From positions 16,387,501-16,451,500 of the forward strand of contig NC_090131.1 of assembly GCF_040581485.1 (NCBI RefSeq): DNA of 64,000 nucleotides, read 5' to 3'. This DNA comes from Linepithema humile (taxonomy: Eukaryota; Arthropoda; Insecta; Hymenoptera; Formicidae). The translations under genes were made by a program, and so were the position numbers. This document shows positions 12,544-24,420 of this stretch, piece after piece (positions within the stretch are counted from its first letter, which is position 1; each line of letters begins with the position of its first letter). The notes below the pieces were generated by a model that worked only from the letters and a program-made list of their open reading frames with translations, had not been told where the DNA came from and searched no databases.

Positions 12544-12556
12544 GCCGCCGCCGCCG
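12544..12556. repeat. (GCC)4 trinucleotide repeat
   Basis: Four perfect GCC units and a trailing G. Confidence 0.85.
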
Positions 12557-12960
12557 TCGCTGCCTTCTGAAATAGCGCGCCGAACGATCGCGGAACGACG
12601 CGCGGAAGCGAAGTCGCCGCCGTCGCCGGGATAAGGATGCTCAGATCAACTAACGCAATACCTCGGCCATTTTGCACAAAGGATCCACACGCGGTCACCG
12701 AGACCGGCGCCGTGGAATAAACCGAGAGTAACAAAAACGGGGAGAAATACGCAGAGAAAGAGACGCGCGCATCAAGCATGCAATAGCGACGCCCCCGTTG
12801 TAAATTATCTCGCGGGAGGCGAGCGGGACAGAGGTGAAGCGGGGCACGGCGATGTGGATAAAGCTCGAAGCACAGAGCGAGGAGGGAATGCGACGGGAAA
12901 GGAACCGCACGCTCGCGGCACGGAGCTGTAAAGAGAGAGCGGGTCGAGGGTCCTCTCTCC

Positions 12961-13027
12961 AGCGGTCTAATTAAGAACTCAGGCTAATTCAATTATAATT
13001 TATACCTCGAGGCTGTAACCCCGAGGT
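12961..13027. promoter_or_regulatory. Cluster of homeodomain-like TAAT cores with adjoining inverted repeat
   Basis: Within about 40 nt there are TAATTA (12968-12973), a second TAATTC and an ATTATAATT, which contain the TAAT/ATTA core that homeodomain proteins bind. Immediately after, ACCTCG (13004-13009) pairs with CGAGGT (13022-13027). This is compatible with a small enhancer element, but TAAT cores are frequent in AT-rich DNA and no test of conservation is possible here. Confidence 0.15.
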
Positions 13028-13034
13028 CCTTGGT

Positions 13035-13047
13035 CCCCCCCCCCCCC
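13035..13047. repeat. Poly(C) run, 13 bases
   Basis: Thirteen consecutive C residues following TTGGT. Confidence 0.9.
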
Positions 13048-13164
13048 TTCGTCCAAGCCTCCTAGGTACGAGCAATCAATTACACCAAGCTAAACGCCAC
13101 ATGTCCGCGGTACGATAATTTACGACGATTTCGGGCTTTCGTCGAATCCTCTCTCGCGAACGCC

Positions 13165-13284
13165 ATGACGGCGAAACACGGCGAGATCGGCCAGGTCATC
13201 GTCGGCAAAGGGGGCCGCGTCGTGAGGAGAGAAACGAGGTTGCAGCGAGGTAAAGAAGGAGGAGGCGACGCGTCCGCCGCTTGA
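13165..13284 (+). CDS. Candidate small open frame or first coding exon, unknown product
   Basis: ATG at 13165 in an acceptable initiation context (GCCATGA) opens 39 codons and stops at 13284. The composition is protein-like, with a segment GQVIVGKGGRVV (residues 9-20) that superficially resembles the GxxG loop of KH RNA-binding domains, although a full KH domain (about 70 residues) is absent. A donor-like GAG|GTAAAG at 13249/13250 would splice after codon 28, so this could be a first coding exon of 85 nt in phase 1. No downstream exon was recognised. A chance open frame in CpG-rich DNA is equally possible. Confidence 0.15.
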   Translation: MTAKHGEIGQVIVGKGGRVVRRETRLQRGKEGGGDASAA

Positions 13285-13640
13285 CAGGATTGAGACGTCT
13301 TAGATTATTTGTTTGGAGTGCAACGCCGCTCCGCCCAGCTCATCTCGTGAACTCTTCTTCTTCCCCCGACGCCTGCGTTCTGCACTGCTCTCCCGCCGCC
13401 ACTTTCTTCTCGTCAGCAACCACCGACGGTGCCTTTTTGCCCTCGCCAACAGTCAGAAAACGCACAGTGTACGCGAGATAATCTCACGGTGGACGTGCTC
13501 CTCACGTCCTTGGAACCGCGTCGGCTAGTCACGGCTGAGAGGAACGTGTAGCAGTCTTTTGCATATAGTGTCAAGGCCACTGTTCGTCTTCGTAACGTGG
13601 AACTGTCATTATTCAAGCGACAGCTCAATCTCAAATAAAT

Positions 13641-15080
13641 CGAATAAAGCGATTAAAACTTGTTCTACATGGAAACAAGATCCTTCGATTTAATATTTTT
13701 GCATATCCAACAAGAATTAGCTTTTTTCTCGGAGAAAGAAGAGATAAACGAATGAATTATTAAAATATTTTTCATCTAGAAAAATATATGATCTTCGTCA
13801 AAGTTCGAAATGTGACGACAGGAAATGTCACTTGAGTCGAAAATATCGATAAAATGCGCTAGAGTGCAAAGACAATATCAATTTACGCGGCGATATATAA
13901 CAGCCAAAATTACGTCACAGTGATTTATGGGTTGGAAACAACGGAAACATTTCCCCATTTATTCCTCACTTTAAGGCATCCTCTAAAAGCACAATAAATT
14001 AGCATTAAAATAAAATATCGTTTATCTGGTGGCCAGCGATTAACGCGCGTTGTCAGAAGCATTATTACGAAATGTATTATATACGACACCCGCATAATCG
14101 GTTCGGACTATTATGATATATCACAAGGCATTTAATAATCTATAAAACGATAGGATTTCCGGCGTTCATTCACATTAATATAAAATTAACAAACTTAACA
14201 TATAAATTTATTCGGAGAATATCGGCATCTCGTCAGACGACTTAAAAATCACTGAATGAAAAATAAATATATAGCTATAAAAATATTTCTGATATGAATA
14301 TTTAATACTTCTTACGTGCGCAGCATGAATATATCAACATGTTTAATCTACGACAGTATAACTAGACATAGAAATATAGTTTTTGTCCCATACGTCATTC
14401 GGACAATTTATGGACTAATACCTTGTCGAAATAAATTGGTATCCCAAGCAAGATTATTTCTCCGAACAACAGATAACTTACAGATGATTGATACGCGTGC
14501 TATAAGTAGTCGATAGCTAACACATCATCATCATTATGTCGGAGCGGATGTGACAACAATAATGCGATCGGTGTGTTTTTTTAATATCTGACATAGCTCT
14601 GTGGCGCGAGAACCGCGTAGAATTAGTCACGTTCAAATCAGAATGGCAAATATCGGCCGCGGTCGCGGGAGCAGACGACGAAAATGCAAATTAGGAGAAA
14701 GTCCGAAATGTATACGTATATACAGAAGCAGGCAAATCATCGTGCCGCGCGTCGCGTGTCACACGCGTGCACACAGTGAATAACTTATACGCCTGCGCTA
14801 TATGCGAAAGATACGCTGTCTCGGCGGAAAATTATGCAATCCACCTGAACGTCACTTGGCGATGTTTACTACTCCAATGGAATTTAACGCGAACGGCGGG
14901 GGAACTTCCGATAATAAATTAATTGCGAAATGTCAACGTTGCGAAATCTCAATTCGCATATTTATTTTTTGAATATTTATGTTTGTGATTCAAATCATTT
15001 GTCTGGAAATATAGTGATAAATATACCAAAATAAATTACCAAAATACCAAAAATACCGAAATACTTAAAAAAATTGTCTG
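13641..15080. other. AT-rich non-coding island (about 1.4 kb)
   Basis: The longest AT-rich block in the first 20 kb. It has many stops on all frames and no transposon ends that I can pair. A more CpG-rich patch at 14520-14900 interrupts it. Nothing functional is recognised. Confidence 0.55.
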
Positions 15081-17370
15081 AATTTATTGCACATAGTCAC
15101 GTTGATGTGATGGAGTAGTGTATATGTTTATGATTAAATGGGAATAAAAGGTGAATCGGATTATAGTTAGAAAGGCGGAAAAAGTATAACGGCCGGACAT
15201 AAGAGTAACCGCTTCCCGGTATAGTGCGATGAAGTAAAGTTAAAGTAGGCGAGTTGCGACAAATAGAAGAAAGTGAGCGGACGAGTTTTTAATTTAAAAT
15301 TCAATTCACCCTTCGGTTCTATTCACCTTCCGTTTACTGTCTCACAATGCACAATGGCCGGGGAATGGTTCCCATGCTAACCGAGCAGTGCGATAGTTCG
15401 TCGAAAACGCAATTGAGAAAAGGGACAACAGCGGAAGCCGACTCCCACGTTCAAATAGCCGCCTGAATCCGTGAATGACGAGCGTCCTGGACTCGATGAT
15501 CGCGAGTCTACACTTCGACGAGAGGAGAAGCAAAGAGAACGGGCAAGATGTCCGCGTACGTCGTTCCCTCTATAAATACATTTACCTTGTTTGCGGAGCA
15601 CTTGTACTTGGCGGCTTGTACCGGTGGAATGCGACTCTCCCTCTGTTTCGATCGGTTTTCTCCAAGGGCCGTGCGGTAAAATTTGGACCCGGGGAAACTT
15701 TCGACATACTACGGTTGCTTACGAAATTTTGCCATCGCCGGCTATTGGAAATAATTGACACTTCAATGATATTAGGAAACTACGGTGAAAGTATTTTTTT
15801 TTTCAATTTATGTACGAAACTTTCTATGCGGAATTTATATATGGAACAATTTCAATTTTTAGATGTAGCAAAATTATTATTTATCACGCGTTGTCAATAT
15901 TTTTCGAATTTTGCAATGCGAAAATATTTCTCATAATTGTCTCCACAATAATAATATTTTTATATTTATTGCAAATGTGTTGCAAAATTGTACAATATAA
16001 TTCTTTCCTTTTGATTCAACATCCAGATACTCTACATCTTAAGTATAACACGCTGATAATTATCGTTCTAATTACCAACGTAATCTCCGTCATCGCGCGG
16101 ACACGACGATAACAAGGCTAATGAAAATCTCGGCGTTCTCTCCGGCGAAACGACCGCATTGACGATTCCTTTATTGTGTAACGCGACGCGTGATCAATAA
16201 TTTTTCAGCGTGCCCAACCGCAGAGCTTCGGTATATCGGTTACCCGCACAGCTGATCGATTAGCCACCAGTGTGGCTAGTTATATCGATCTGCGTTTCTA
16301 ATGTGACGTGTGTTTCGGTGAGAGAGCGTACAAGCGCTCTCGCAATCTCGATTGCGACGACCCAGAAATGCTAAAATTCACCAGAGAGCGTTACATCAAT
16401 TCTCCCGAACACACACAAGTGCGATTGCAACTTTAACGAATTCCATCACCGCGGGGAATTGGAGCCTGCAGCCAACTTCAAAGTTGCACCACGGGGATCG
16501 AGCGAGAATCAAGTTGTAAGTCGCTCGTGAAATCGCCGATAGATCTACTGCCGCTTCGCGAGCCAACGGCGCAAAGGTGCAACGGCGAAGAAAACGTGTC
16601 CGGAATAATAATTGAACGAACAGCAATTTTTTTTCTTCAAAGAGATTGAGAAAGCTTATTGCATAACCGAGAAATAATTTAGTTCTTTACCGTCGGCGCT
16701 ATAGCGCCGCTTATTAGAATTGTTAGTGGCATCGATCAGGGGTATAAGCCGAGGGCGATGAAGCGAGTGCGACGAACGAATAAACCATAAAAGATTGAAC
16801 AGGAGGAAGTGAGGATTGCATTTGAGAGTGTCAGTGTGGAATAAATCCTGACTCGGTAGCCGTTTCTAAGATTTCATTGACTTTAGGGCATAAATATTAT
16901 CACAAAAGAACTTGGAAATTTAAAAAATTTTCTCTTATCATCAACAGAGTGCCGCTCTCTTATCACCTGAGAGTAAATATACGATTAAACGATTGTGAAT
17001 CGCATCGTGCAGATCGACAAACGATGAAGCTTTTGTCACTTCGATATCTATTAACTCGCTATCTCGTTCGTTCGTGCCATAAACGGTATCTTCGTGTTAT
17101 ATATTATTATTATTATTATCGCAACTATTATTAGTTCGATCGAGCGAGAGACGTCTATTGCTGCACGATAAGACGAAAACACGGAGATCGCAAGCGTACG
17201 AACATCACGTATATGATAAGGGCCACATGTCCTTGGTAACAATACAAAAAAGAATACTTTATCCCGTAGAACTGGCCGGAGAATATCGTGAACTACGCAA
17301 GCGGCGATGCGAATAATTCGAAACCCATGCATTCGCACGCGCGCTTCTTGCTGATTTCGTAACATTAATA
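15081..17370. other. Mixed non-coding stretch
   Basis: Contains an open frame of 153 codons (15475-15936, +) that begins in CpG-rich DNA and runs on into AT-rich DNA. It has one hydrophobic stretch but no recognisable family, so it is not called as a gene. (ATT)n lies at 17102-17119. No other feature. Confidence 0.5.
17102..17119. repeat. (ATT)6 microsatellite
   Basis: Eighteen nt of perfect TAT/ATT repeats. Confidence 0.9.
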
Positions 17371-17597
17371 CACTGTTTAGCAAAAAAAAAATCGACGCAC
17401 TTTAAACAAACCTTCTCACTTACAAGAAATTTTACATATGCTGCGTTGATGAGCAGAATAAAAAAATAATGATGAAATCACAAAAACGATTTATTTAAGA
17501 AAATTTATGTCTTAAATATTACAAATACTTATTGCGTAAAGCCAAATGTCACAGATTTAGAATTATTTTATATGCGTCGATTTTTCTATAAACAGTG
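17371..17597. mobile_element. MITE-like element with 25-29 bp terminal inverted repeats
   Basis: The left end starts CACTGTTTAGCAAAAA (17371-17399) and the right end, read on the other strand, starts CACTGTTTATAGAAAAA (17597 back to 17573). Both finish in TCGACGCA, and the ends differ mainly in the length of the A run. The element is 227 bp, AT-rich and without an open frame. TA precedes the left end (17369-17370) and CA follows the right end, as expected for a TA target duplication with one mutation. Short length, TIRs and the TA suggest a non-autonomous Tc1/mariner-type MITE. The superfamily assignment is inference. Confidence 0.7.
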
Positions 17598-20400
17598 CAC
17601 GACTAGGCGTTTTCTTTTTCTTTTAGATTGACCATCAAAAGACGTTTATTTTGTCCATAATGATTTTCCAAGGTTTAATTAAATTTAAATGGATATTAGT
17701 TAAATTTAATATTGTAGTACTGAAAAATTTAGATACGATCAGGTAGAATCCTGTCATTCTGGTGGCACAGATCAGCGGACCGGTCTCGCTCCCTCTCTCG
17801 GTGCTCGTCCATTTACATACAAATTTATTCGCGCGTGCAGGCGGCGCGAATCGGTGCCGGCTTCAAAGGCAAACGACGTCGCCGATTATTTAGCCCGGAG
17901 GGCCGAGCGTCTTCGTGAATGGAGCCAGCCGGCCGGCCAGTCGGTCGACCGATCGCTCGCAGTCGCGAGTCGCGCCGCGCTTCTTCATACATATGCCTGC
18001 CGATAATGCCTTCGGTCAATAATCACCGTTCAAACGCGGCACGCACGCACGCACGCGGCCGGCCTCATCGCAGGCCTTCGCGCAATGCTAACAGGCCTTT
18101 GCGGAAAAAGTTGGCGCCAAAAATATTTGCCGTCCGGCGACGGCTATACGTGAGAGCACTTCGCTGATAGGAGGCCGCCGTGTACAGTCGTTTTTCATGC
18201 CGCGCCAATCTGACCATTGAGGATCTCTATGTGCTCTCTGTAATTCCCAATTCTAATAATAGTCTCATTAACATTTGCAGATTGAATAATAAAATAAAGA
18301 AATGTTAGCTGCGTATTGTTTGAAAAAAAATATCGATTCCAATACTCACATTGATATTTATGTATTAATTGATTGATGCGCATTTATAAACTGTTTATTT
18401 ATGCAAGGATTATCAAAAGTATTTTATCAATAATCTCGAGATAATTTTGGGAAAACCAACACTTTACTGACAAAAGTTTCGATTACATACTTAATATCTC
18501 TTCCCGGGGATTTCGTAATCTTGGTTTGATAAAGTCTAAATATTGAAAAAATCCGTTCAAAACAAAACGACGTTTGCACTTGAAAAATCCGCGCTCGATC
18601 TAATGTAATGGGAAATTCAAGAATAGTATATACATAATAATGGCACAATGCAGTGCTACAAGCACATTTTTCTTCGGCCGTTCGAACTACGCAGGCTACT
18701 TTCCACTCCGTAGAATTGGTAGATTTCCAGAATGCTGCTTTTTATTAGCTTCGAAGGGCGTAATCTCTTGGCAATTTACTTAAATCTATTGTACAAGTCC
18801 ATTGTTGGTTATCGCTTCGATTGATTACGTGAGATCGAGTTATATCCGTTTTGTGCCAGTAGAAAATTATAAACACGCGTGAAAAAATGAGAACATGTAT
18901 TCTTGACAAGACTTAAGCCAACACTTCAAGCTTCATCGACATCAAGGACAACAAACTTCAAGCTTAACTTCAAACATAGAGCGAACTACGGGACTGAAAA
19001 CATTTTCAGCTATTATTCACTTTGCCAATATACACAATTTATCACAAGTTGCATTCATTATAATAATTTTCGTCACTTTCGATAGATTTGCAACGTGATT
19101 GTCCGAACATGAGAAATTAGCATAAGCAAGTACATAAAAATTCTAGGAAATAACACCTTTGCAAATCTCACGGAAAACTTTACCGCGTTTATCGTTTCAA
19201 TTGTCTCATTTTCACGTTTCGCTACCCAACACATTGGCGCCATGGTACTGGCGATAATCTAATCTCGCGATAATGTATCGACGTATTACTTGCCTGTGGG
19301 TGTTTATCACGTGAACTTCGGGAAAAAATGCGGAGCCTCGCGTAGCACTTGTATACATGCACGAGTGTTTATTTATATCAAAAGTCGTATGCAAGGCGAT
19401 ATTTGTAATGAAAGAAAGCCGTATGCAGACGGAAAACACGAAATCTTAATGCTTTCAACTCGGCGAGATTCTCCAAATTGTCTGTTATGTAAGGGCAATA
19501 CAGATTACGGTAATCTATATCGCCCGATCGAACATCTGCAATCGTAGAATCGCCATTAATATCGTTATTGCTGCGCGACAAGCGAGATTTACGCGTGATG
19601 GATCGGACATTCTTCTCTCAATTTGGCTCGGTGATTTAACTCGGTATGATTGAAGCAAAATAAAAGTAATGTATAAAGGTCACGTAAATGAAGATTCCTA
19701 TCTGTTCTTTGTCTACGGCCAAACATCTCTTCATCCGGACATTGATCTCTCAACCAGGCATCATCAATTCTCTAAACGCAAACATGATATTTAAACGTCT
19801 GATATAGCTCTGATATTACTTTGAGATGTTTTTTATCATATTACAAAATGACATTATTAATATTACGAAAGGACATAGTACAATATCTTTGGAATATATT
19901 TTTATCTTGAATATTAAATCTGTTATAGAGAAGTTTTAGATAATCTTATTATTAGATAAAATTTTACATATATCAAACGCGCATATTAAACGTAATATTA
20001 TGATTTTTCTAAATAATACACTGCTCTCGATTATTATTCATTTAAATCCAATATTTTTATATAAAAATTACATCTTGCCGTGATACATAAGCAGAAATAA
20101 CAATTAAATTTCAACGATTAAAATCTGATAAAATAACTAGCAGGTATTAAAAGTATAAATAATCAAACTGATCGAACAACAAAGTGTAGAAGAAATATTA
20201 TTCTTTCACGATGAAGGAGAAATTACAATTTTAAAGAAAAAAAGGTCGAGAGCATCGAGAGATATTATTGCTATCGATAGGAAACTTATACTGGATATAT
20301 TAAAAAAGGATGGTGACTTGAAGAAATGAATCAGGCCAAGAAGTCTCGAACGGAAAGCTCGAAGGGAGTGCTCCTTGATATTCGGAATTTAATCGCTCGT
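17598..20400. other. Mainly AT-rich non-coding stretch
   Basis: AT-rich except for a CpG-rich segment at about 17750-18200, which carries (ACGC)4. An 11-bp direct repeat (ACTTCAAGCTT) lies at 18923-18933 and 18955-18965. AT content is very high from 19790 to 20300. No open frame is convincing. Confidence 0.55.
18041..18056. repeat. (ACGC)4 microsatellite
   Basis: Four perfect ACGC units in CpG-rich DNA. Confidence 0.9.
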
Positions 20401-21501
20401 ATATCCGCCATTACCTCTCTATCTTGAACAGCAATTATTGTCAACCGCGTCCTTTGCCTTTCGGTCGGCAGATGAATCTACTTCGACGCTATCGAGCGCG
20501 CATTATGTGCGTGCACACGTACACGTACCAATGTACTGCCGTGCATACGTGTAGTACGTTATACTGGCACCAAACGTATATAACTCCGTTTTATCGCGAC
20601 CATTAAGGAGACATTAAGTTCCTCTGCCAAGGGAACCAGCTTGACACTAAGGACAAAAATGGCTCGGCGGTTTCGTTGAGAAATCTGAGTACACGACCGC
20701 AAGGTCGACAAAACGTATCAAGACGCACGAGCGCCGCAGTCGCCGCGGCGAAAGAAGTGCATCTTGCGCAAATCACCGCTGTCGTTATCCATGCACGCTT
20801 TAATCGAGATTTACGCTCAGTACTTAACATTACGCGAGTTAAAAGCGCATTGACGAATTTTACAAACTGCCGTCGAGCTTAGTTTCGATATCGACCGTTG
20901 AATACTCTTTACGATAATGGACCTGCTCGTGTGTACACTCGATCGACAAGGGGATCTACATGGTACGAGAGATTAAGGTAATTGATTTCGTAAGGCAGCC
21001 ATACTCATAATTTCGTGCGGACGCGACGTATTCGTGGAGAGGCGTCGTCGAAAATCGGCATCGGCGGCACGGACGGCGCGGCAAAGGAGACAAACAAGAG
21101 TAAGAATCGACGACGGCATTAACATTCCAGGCATAATATCGACATAAATATCGGCTCGTAAGATATAGAGTCCGATCGGCAGAAAATATCCGGTAATTAC
21201 AATCACTTTGGACGTCAGCTTGTCCGTTGAGACGATTAATGCAGCGCGCATCGATCCGGGTCGTCGGCTCGTAACGGATTATCGTGAATCGGACATTATC
21301 GTGAGGGTACATTAACGGTGCGTTACAATCGCGATATCAATTGCGCCAGTATCCACGTTAGCGTGGAAACCGCCTCGCGATGCTTGCATAACGATTCGGA
21401 AATCATAAATACGCGAAATAAGACCGCAGTAAAACTTTCTGTCAGTGGAAACGGCTTAACTGTAATGCCGCTCGACGCTCGCCTAAGAGATGCTACATTT
21501 G

Positions 21502-21523
21502 TGATAAATTTATGATAAATTTA
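21502..21523. repeat. 11-bp perfect tandem duplication
   Basis: TGATAAATTTA occurs twice head to tail. Confidence 0.85.
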
Positions 21524-22902
21524 TGCGAGGATATAAGTTTCCAATGAAAATAGAATATAACTTTTAATTTTAAATAGTTTTCTTCTCACTCGATAATTTA
21601 TACAAAATGTTCAAAGAGATAATCTCTAAGAAAAAATTTGCAATTATCTGGCATAGCGATTAATTTTAAGAGCCCGTCAGGAACAATGCGTGCGATCTGG
21701 AGGGTTGTTTTGTAACAAGTAACGAAGTCTCGGTATCTGACCCAGATTAAGGCTATAAACTGTCCAGCCATAACATTGGTACACCCGCTACGTTCCGCGA
21801 CACTGTTATGATAGGTATACGCTGCCCACACTCCGCTCTTTATCCCCTTGTATTATTAACAATAAGCTGGACTATCTCGTGACGTCCTACAAGTAAAAAC
21901 TATGTTGAAGCATAAATCTCAGCGCAAAACAAGGCGTTGCGTCACGGAAGCGCCTTCGGTAGTGCACCGTTACGTTAGTAACATATTTAATCGTCGTCAT
22001 ATATTCTCCAACGTGTTTATTGCCCCTTTACTCATTCCGAACCATCAACCCTGGTTTATCCGCTTCAGTCTGCTCCGGATAGCACGCGATGCGTCTTATC
22101 CACATACGTAGCTTGGCATGGACGCCGCGTGCTTTAAAAGTGGGGAAGGAAAATGCGAGAATGCCTCGGCGAATCCGCGTACAAATTGACGTGCAAATAT
22201 TAGTCGTGCACCTTAGCAATTCTTAAACAAGTTCATTACCGCGAAACGATACGATGTTCCCCTTTATGTGTCACGAGTGACCTACAAATCCCGAATCACG
22301 CCACTGATCGATAAGTCCATTATTCGCGATAATGAAAGCGTTGCGATGCATTACGTAAATTAAATCCGTAGTATATAAAAAAATTAGAACCGCGATATGA
22401 AGATGTAATAGAAAGTATGTCACTATTTGCAATGCTACTCGGAACTATAAAAAAATTTGGATTTTTTACATAATGGCGTCATGAAGTTAACCTCCCGATT
22501 TTTCAAATCGTATTTTCGTTAATTTAAATGGCAGAATTCTTTCTAAAATGGACTGAGAACTCTTCGGGGGGCATCCAGAACTCTAATCATTTTTTTCAAA
22601 TTTAAAAAATGGGGGAGCAACTTCACAGAGATCTATTAAAGCGTCGCATGTAAAATTTAGCGTTTGTAATGTAGTTTCAGTGACTGCACCAAATATCAAG
22701 CCCGACACGTGGCATTCGTAATGGATTATACCGCCGCGCCGGTGCAATGATTTTCGCTGACGATGCAACACTATGATTACCAGTTATCGGCGCTGATATA
22801 TAGGTTCGGGAACGATGATTCTCTGATTGAATGTGTAACTGCGCCGCGCGGTCAGCGCGAAATAACAGCCCATTAGGCGTGATTCGGCGCGTGAGCCCCC
22901 TC

Positions 22903-22927
22903 CTCTCTCTCTCTCTCTCTCTCTCTC
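22903..22927. repeat. (CT)12 microsatellite
   Basis: Twenty-five nt of perfect CT repeat. Confidence 0.95.
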
Positions 22928-23410
22928 CCGAACCTAATCGATCGAGCTATTAGGGCCTGTCGAACAGCAGGGTCGCGAATGGGCCTTGTGCGAAACCTCG
23001 AATTTCCAAGGCATGTCTGTGCGGACGCGCGAACCACGAAGAGAGATCTCGTCGTAGGTGGTCTCGGTGTGCGACGTATAGACGACGTATAGGTAGTGTA
23101 AAGTCGTTTTAAAGACTCGTACTCTTACGAGACGACGCCGCGAACTCAACGGCTTAACTAGCTGGCGTTCTCGCATTTTATTTTCCTCTCCTCTCCACCT
23201 CCCGCAGTATATTCGTCTATTAACGGAGCGATTAGTCGGCTCCTCTCGCTCATCTCGTATCGACCACAAGCGTGATTATTAACTGCCTCACATACGTAAC
23301 TGTACACACCGCTGTAAGTAGAATTACGACGTTAAGATACGATCCGACAAGGGGTAAGGCGTTGACCAAGAAATACTAATCTTCTTCATATCCAATACCC
23401 ATTAATATAA

Positions 23411-23453
23411 TGTAATTAAATTAATATTTAATTATGTAATTAAATTAATATTT
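23411..23453. repeat. 24-bp-period AT-rich tandem repeat
   Basis: TGTAATTAAATTAATATTT occurs at 23411-23429 and again at 23435-23453 without mismatch, separated by AATTA. Confidence 0.85.
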
Positions 23454-23538
23454 CGTGAAAGGATATATCTAAATACTGAATAATCTAAGTGGATTGAAAC
23501 GTAATCGCGCGCAATAGTAAATCTTAATAGCAAAATTA

Positions 23539-23637
23539 CATTGTAAAAAATTAATATAAAGTTAGCTGTAAAATTCTACACGTATGTAAATTTGCAGCTT
23601 GTAGATAAAATTAATTTTCTCTAATTTTTTTACAGTA
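23539..23637. mobile_element. Short MITE-like repeat (copy A of a family shared with 46638-46867)
   Basis: The left end CATTGTAAAAAATTA (23539-23553) is an imperfect inverted match of the right end TAATTTTTTTACAGTA (23622-23637), and TA precedes the left end. The inner 32 nt (23568-23599), which include TTCTACAC and GTAAATTTGCAGCT, match 46700-46731 at 29 of 32 positions. Inside, AGCTGTAAAATT and AATTTGCAGCT form a subterminal inverted repeat. At about 99 bp with no coding capacity, it looks like an internally deleted member of a dispersed AT-rich MITE family. Confidence 0.55.
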
Positions 23638-23897
23638 CAGGCAAGGATATACGATAATAATATAAACTTACTAGTAATTCTCGTGATAATTTCAAATAAT
23701 TGCTATAAGTGTAATTAATTAAAATCTTTATAACAATTCGCGGAAAATGTCGATGCACCTGATATCGATGTATCAGCTGTTATCTAAAGTGTTTGAACTT
23801 CAACGACTTCTATCACATTTTGCGGATGTGTTCAATTGAGAAGAAAAAGAGAGCATTCCCCTTGCAGTTATTTCGATAAATTGCATTGTGCATTTCA

Positions 23898-23933
23898 TCA
23901 CGATGATAAACCAAGTCATGATGATAAATCAAA
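23898..23933. repeat. 18-bp tandem duplication
   Basis: Two copies sharing GATGATAAA (23898-23915 and 23916-23933) agree at 15 of 18 positions. Confidence 0.75.
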
Positions 23934-24420
23934 TCAGCGAAAAAAATGGAAACGCTACCGTAATATTTACGTTTCTAAGATAGCGGGAGCTCGTTTAAGT
24001 AGTCGACACACTTTCCGTCCCTTGCCACTCATCTCTATGTATTATATACATATAATTGGCGCAATGATTAGTACTCTCAATCTGAAAGCGTGTTTATTAA
24101 TCTCTTCACGAATGCGACTGTACACATCTTCAGTCCAAATGATTTCTCATCTCAGTTCACCGAAAGTGTAATCTATGTAGCAATAATGATACATCGTTTT
24201 GTATCTTCTAATTGGTAATCTAATTAATAATCCTCTTGAAAGCAACTATTCATGATGCATCTGTACATTCCACAATTGCTTTCTCATCAAATGCCGGAAT
24301 GTTGATTCTTTCGCTTTGCCTTTATCTCGTGTGAGTATAAGAAAAATTCTAATCAGATTCTTATCTGACAAATATATCGCGAAAGGTGCGGGGTCTAGCC
24401 ATACATCTCGCCGCGGAAAA

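Larger units (their letters stand above)
12331..13640. other. CpG-rich stretch, no confident gene
   Basis: GC- and CpG-rich DNA with (GCC)4 at 12544-12556, a TAAT-core cluster plus inverted repeat at 12961-13027, poly(C) at 13035-13047 and a short ATG-led open frame with a donor-like site at 13165-13284. Longer open frames on the minus strand (12429-12779) are low complexity and overlap others, so they are not called. Confidence 0.5.
20401..23340. other. Mixed non-coding stretch
   Basis: No recognisable gene. Seen: an ACGT-rich patch at 20516-20560 with several CACGTA/TACGTG half-palindromes, an 11-bp tandem duplication at 21502-21523, and (CT)n at 22903-22927. Overlapping minus-strand open frames at 20956-21312 and 22934-23269 are not family-like. 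Confidence 0.5.
23341..24420. other. AT-rich stretch containing repeats
   Basis: Holds a 24-bp-period tandem repeat (23411-23453), a short MITE-like repeat (23539-23637) and an 18-bp tandem duplication (23898-23933). An inverted repeat CTGATA/TATCAG lies around 23760. No gene. Confidence 0.55.

Noticed and set aside
15475..15936. 153-codon plus frame with a hydrophobic stretch (YIYLVCGALVLGGL)
   Set aside because: Crosses from CpG-rich into AT-rich DNA with a matching change in amino-acid composition, the antisense strand is also open, and no receptor or enzyme family is recognised.
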